Positions 15,375 through 16,974 of a stretch of 16,974 nucleotides of DNA are shown one piece after another (position 1 is the stretch's first letter; each line of letters begins with the position of its first letter). Location of the stretch: positions 8,131-25,104 of the forward strand of contig DBZU01000072.1 of assembly GCA_002311285.1 (NCBI GenBank). Direction: 5' to 3'. The DNA is from Dehalococcoidia bacterium UBA1152 (lineage in GTDB: Bacteria; Chloroflexota; Dehalococcoidia; Lucifugimonadales; UBA2962). The notes below the pieces were generated by a model that ran no database searches, was not told the DNA's origin, and worked only from the letters and a program-made list of their open reading frames with translations. Both the position numbers and the translations under genes were made by a program.

Positions 15375-16611
15375 TGCTGAAATTATTTCAATAGGCTCAG
15401 AGCTTTTACTTGGTCAAATAGTAGACACGAACGCAACTTGGATGGCTCAACGATTAACCGAAATAGGAATCAATCTATATCGAAAGTCTGTAGTAGGAGA
15501 CAACAAATCAAGAATGATTGATGTAATAAGCCAAGCTCTTGAGCGATCTGACATTGTGATTTGCGGAGGTGGTTTAGGCCCTACTCAAGATGACATAACA
15601 CGAGAAGTAATTGCGGAAGTTACTAATAGAAAACTAATCCTAGACAAAGATTTGTTACAGAATATCGACAAAATGTTTCGCAGCCGCGGATTTCTTATGA
15701 CAAAGAACAACGAACGGCAAGCATATATTCCTGACGGGTCAATTAAGATACATAATCCTAATGGAACAGCTCCTTCTTTTACTGTGGAAGATCCTAGGGG
15801 CGTTATAGTTGCTTTGCCAGGAGTTCCATTTGAACTTAAATGGCTGTTTACAAATGAAGTTGCTCCATATTTAAAAGATAAATTTACACTTTCTGATGTA
15901 ATAAGCTACAAAATACTTAAAGTAGCGGAATTAGGAGAAAGTAACGTTGATCATCTAATCGGTGATTTAATAGCAAATTCAAGCAACCCAACCGTAGGTG
16001 TATTGGCCCATCCTGGGCAAGTAGACGTACGTATCACTGTAAAAGCAGGTTCTGTACAAAAAGCAGGCATTTTAATCAAACCAGTCGAACAAGAGATTCG
16101 TGCCCTATTAGGTAAACACATTTTTGCTACGGATGACGAAACTATGGAAACCGTTTTAGGGAATCTACTAACTCAAAATAATGTCACTATAGGTTCATAT
16201 GAAGATGTTACTCAAGGAATGCTATGCGACAGACTGCAACAGGCTTCACTAAAAAATTTTGTAAAAGGAATAGTAGGTAACGGTATCGATACGATATATC
16301 GATTAACCGGATCTAACGGAGACAAAGCCGAGTCGAGACTTTGTAATGACCCTCAAGCAATTATAGAAACACTTGCTTTACAAATTCTAAAAAATTGCAA
16401 CTCAGACTTGAGTGTGGTTTTACATGGAATACCTGACGTATCAGATGATGCCGAAAACTTAGCTAGAGGACGCACTTTTATCATTGTTACTGACGGTAAA
16501 CGTTTTAAAAGTAGAAATTTAAATGTTTCTGGTAGAGGGACTCCAGACAGGATTAGAACAAGCTTCGAAGCATTAAACTTAATTCGCTCTGTAATTCAGA
16601 ATGGGTTTTAA
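15367..16611 (+). CDS. cinA: CinA family protein with degenerate C-terminal NMN-deamidase domain
   Basis: A 414-residue protein of normal CinA length. The N-terminal MoaB/MogA-like domain (about 1-170) has SIGSELLLGQIVDTNATWMA (8-27) and GGGLGPTQDD (67-76), with NNERQAYIPDGS and ALPGVPFELKWLF as in CinA; this domain hydrolyses ADP-ribose-type pyrophosphates in studied members. The middle domain (about 175-250) includes VGVLAHPGQVDVRIT. The C-terminal domain (about 265-414) should carry the amidohydrolase motif ESCTGG, but here reads YEDVTQG (278-284): the catalytic serine is Asp280. The TGIAGP motif is also unrecognisable (LHGIPDVSDD). The last part, GRGTPDRIRTSFEALNLI, still fits the family. 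NMN deamidation is therefore probably lost. AAGGA six bases before the ATG, together with the 8-base overlap, indicates coupled translation with the MetE-like gene. Confidence 0.9.
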   Translation: MPSAEIISIGSELLLGQIVDTNATWMAQRLTEIGINLYRKSVVGDNKSRMIDVISQALERSDIVICGGGLGPTQDDITREVIAEVTNRKLILDKDLLQNIDKMFRSRGFLMTKNNERQAYIPDGSIKIHNPNGTAPSFTVEDPRGVIVALPGVPFELKWLFTNEVAPYLKDKFTLSDVISYKILKVAELGESNVDHLIGDLIANSSNPTVGVLAHPGQVDVRITVKAGSVQKAGILIKPVEQEIRALLGKHIFATDDETMETVLGNLLTQNNVTIGSYEDVTQGMLCDRLQQASLKNFVKGIVGNGIDTIYRLTGSNGDKAESRLCNDPQAIIETLALQILKNCNSDLSVVLHGIPDVSDDAENLARGRTFIIVTDGKRFKSRNLNVSGRGTPDRIRTSFEALNLIRSVIQNGF

Positions 16612-16627
16612 TCAAAATCCACAAAGG

Positions 16628-16795
16628 TAAATAAATAGGCCCCACCATAAAGTGAGGCCTATTATGGGAGATGTTCAAAGGAACACCTACCTGGAACACC
16701 TCCAACTACTGTTAATGTCCAATTCGCATAACCTCCTTTCTGGAGAATTCATCCTTCGCCTATACTCAAAAAAACCTCATCTCATACGTCTCCAG
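16628..16795 (-). ncRNA. Candidate structured small RNA (about 165 nt)
   Basis: On the minus strand a perfect TATAAT (16806-16801) would start transcription near 16795. There the 5' end CTGGAGA (16795-16789) is exactly complementary to TCTCCAG (16746-16740). Next comes AAAGGAGG (16739-16732), a strong Shine-Dalgarno-like stretch whose GGAG can also pair with the neighbouring CTCC, competing with the first stem. Two copies of AGGTGTTC (16701-16694 and 16688-16681) can each pair with GAACATCT (16676-16669). The series ends in an 8-bp plus 3-bp stem (16663-16634) followed by TATTTA. The -35 region is poor and no RNA family is recognised; this is inference from base pairing by eye. Confidence 0.3.
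16634..16663. terminator. Stem-loop downstream of cinA, possible bidirectional terminator
   Basis: AATAGGCC (16634-16641) pairs perfectly with GGCCTATT (16656-16663), and an inner CAC/GTG pair closes a six-base loop, with one mismatch between the stems. The T-rich tail is better on the minus strand (TATTTA) than on the plus strand (ATTATGGG). It may end cinA transcription inefficiently and the candidate minus-strand RNA more clearly. Confidence 0.5.
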
Positions 16796-16974
16796 GCTTG
16801 ATTATAAACATATGTTTTTAAATAATGTATATATTGAACAGCTAGAATCTTATTTTTGTATCGAAATTCGTTAGTTATACCCCTTTGGGGGATATTTTGG
16901 ATTATTAATGGGGAACTAAAGATTTGGTCTAAACTGATAAAAACCGGTCGCTTGTTCATAAATATATGCAAGCT

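Larger units (their letters stand above)
16612..16974. other. 363-bp terminal region without a convincing protein gene
   Basis: Downstream of cinA the sequence becomes very AT-rich and has no recognisable coding region. It holds the candidate minus-strand RNA (16628-16795), a perfect 12-base palindrome AAACATATGTTT (16806-16817) next to a minus-strand TATAAT, and a small hairpin with stem CCCC/GGGG (16880-16890). A minus-strand open frame runs from 16777 to the right edge, but has no similarity I recognise. Confidence 0.6.

Noticed and set aside
16732..16741. CCTCCTTTCT on the plus strand, identical to the end of 16S rRNA
   Set aside because: Only ten bases match and no flanking 16S sequence (helix 45, GGATCA) is present. 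It is better read as a Shine-Dalgarno-like stretch on the minus strand.
16880..16894. Short CCCC/GGGG hairpin followed by TATTTT
   Set aside because: The stem is only four base pairs plus a mismatch and three A/T pairs, and no gene ends just before it. This is too weak to call a terminator.
16777..16971. Minus-strand open frame of 64 codons running to the right edge of the window
   Set aside because: It lies in very AT-rich sequence, has no ribosome site in view, and the protein shows no recognisable motif. It could be the 3' end of a gene beyond the edge, but that cannot be supported here.

Overview
The window is a compact, visibly AT-rich bacterial segment with 14 supported protein-coding genes on both strands. 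It has no tRNA, rRNA, insertion sequence or CRISPR array that I can see. The gene mix is a luciferase-like flavin oxidoreductase, a CaiB/BaiF CoA-transferase, two SDR enzymes, a Gfo/Idh/MocA dehydrogenase, oligopeptide-type ABC ATPases, and a stand-alone catalytic half of MetE. This mix resembles marine Chloroflexota of the SAR202 / Dehalococcoidia type. That is an inference from gene content only; no marker gene is present to prove it.

Layout. 1-1047 (+): a Gfo/Idh/MocA oxidoreductase cut by the left edge. It converges on a leftward block of three genes (5912 to 1067): a SAM methyltransferase, a 1200-residue CydD-CydC-like fused ABC exporter, and a small dimeric alpha/beta-barrel protein. 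6019-8500 (+): a tight operon of a FolM/PTR1-like pteridine reductase, queD, queC and folE. It holds most of the preQ0 (queuosine precursor) pathway and a pterin reductase, but no queE. 11765 to 8572 (-): oppD, oppF and a flavin-dependent monooxygenase, with no permease or binding protein beside them. 12106-12900 (+): an SDR with an enlarged nucleotide-binding loop, converging on a CaiB/BaiF CoA-transferase (14186 to 12909, -). 14307-16611 (+): a core MetE-like protein overlapping cinA, whose CinA has a degenerate C-terminal amidohydrolase domain. 16612-16974: no convincing protein gene. Its minus strand carries a perfect -10 box, nested inverted repeats, a Shine-Dalgarno-like stretch and a terminal hairpin, which together make a candidate small structured RNA.

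How the parts may work together. The FolE-QueD-QueC set makes 7-deazaguanine precursors from GTP. The adjacent reductase could recycle or reduce a pterin from the same FolE product. The oppDF-monooxygenase unit and the SDR/CaiB pair look like uptake and catabolic or activation enzymes for organic compounds. The caiB/metE-like intergenic region carries a strong minus-strand promoter only about 8 nt from the caiB start, set inside an inverted repeat. Several starts lack a Shine-Dalgarno sequence (caiB, the metE-like gene, the SDR at 12106, the ABC exporter), so leaderless or SD-independent initiation may be common in this organism.
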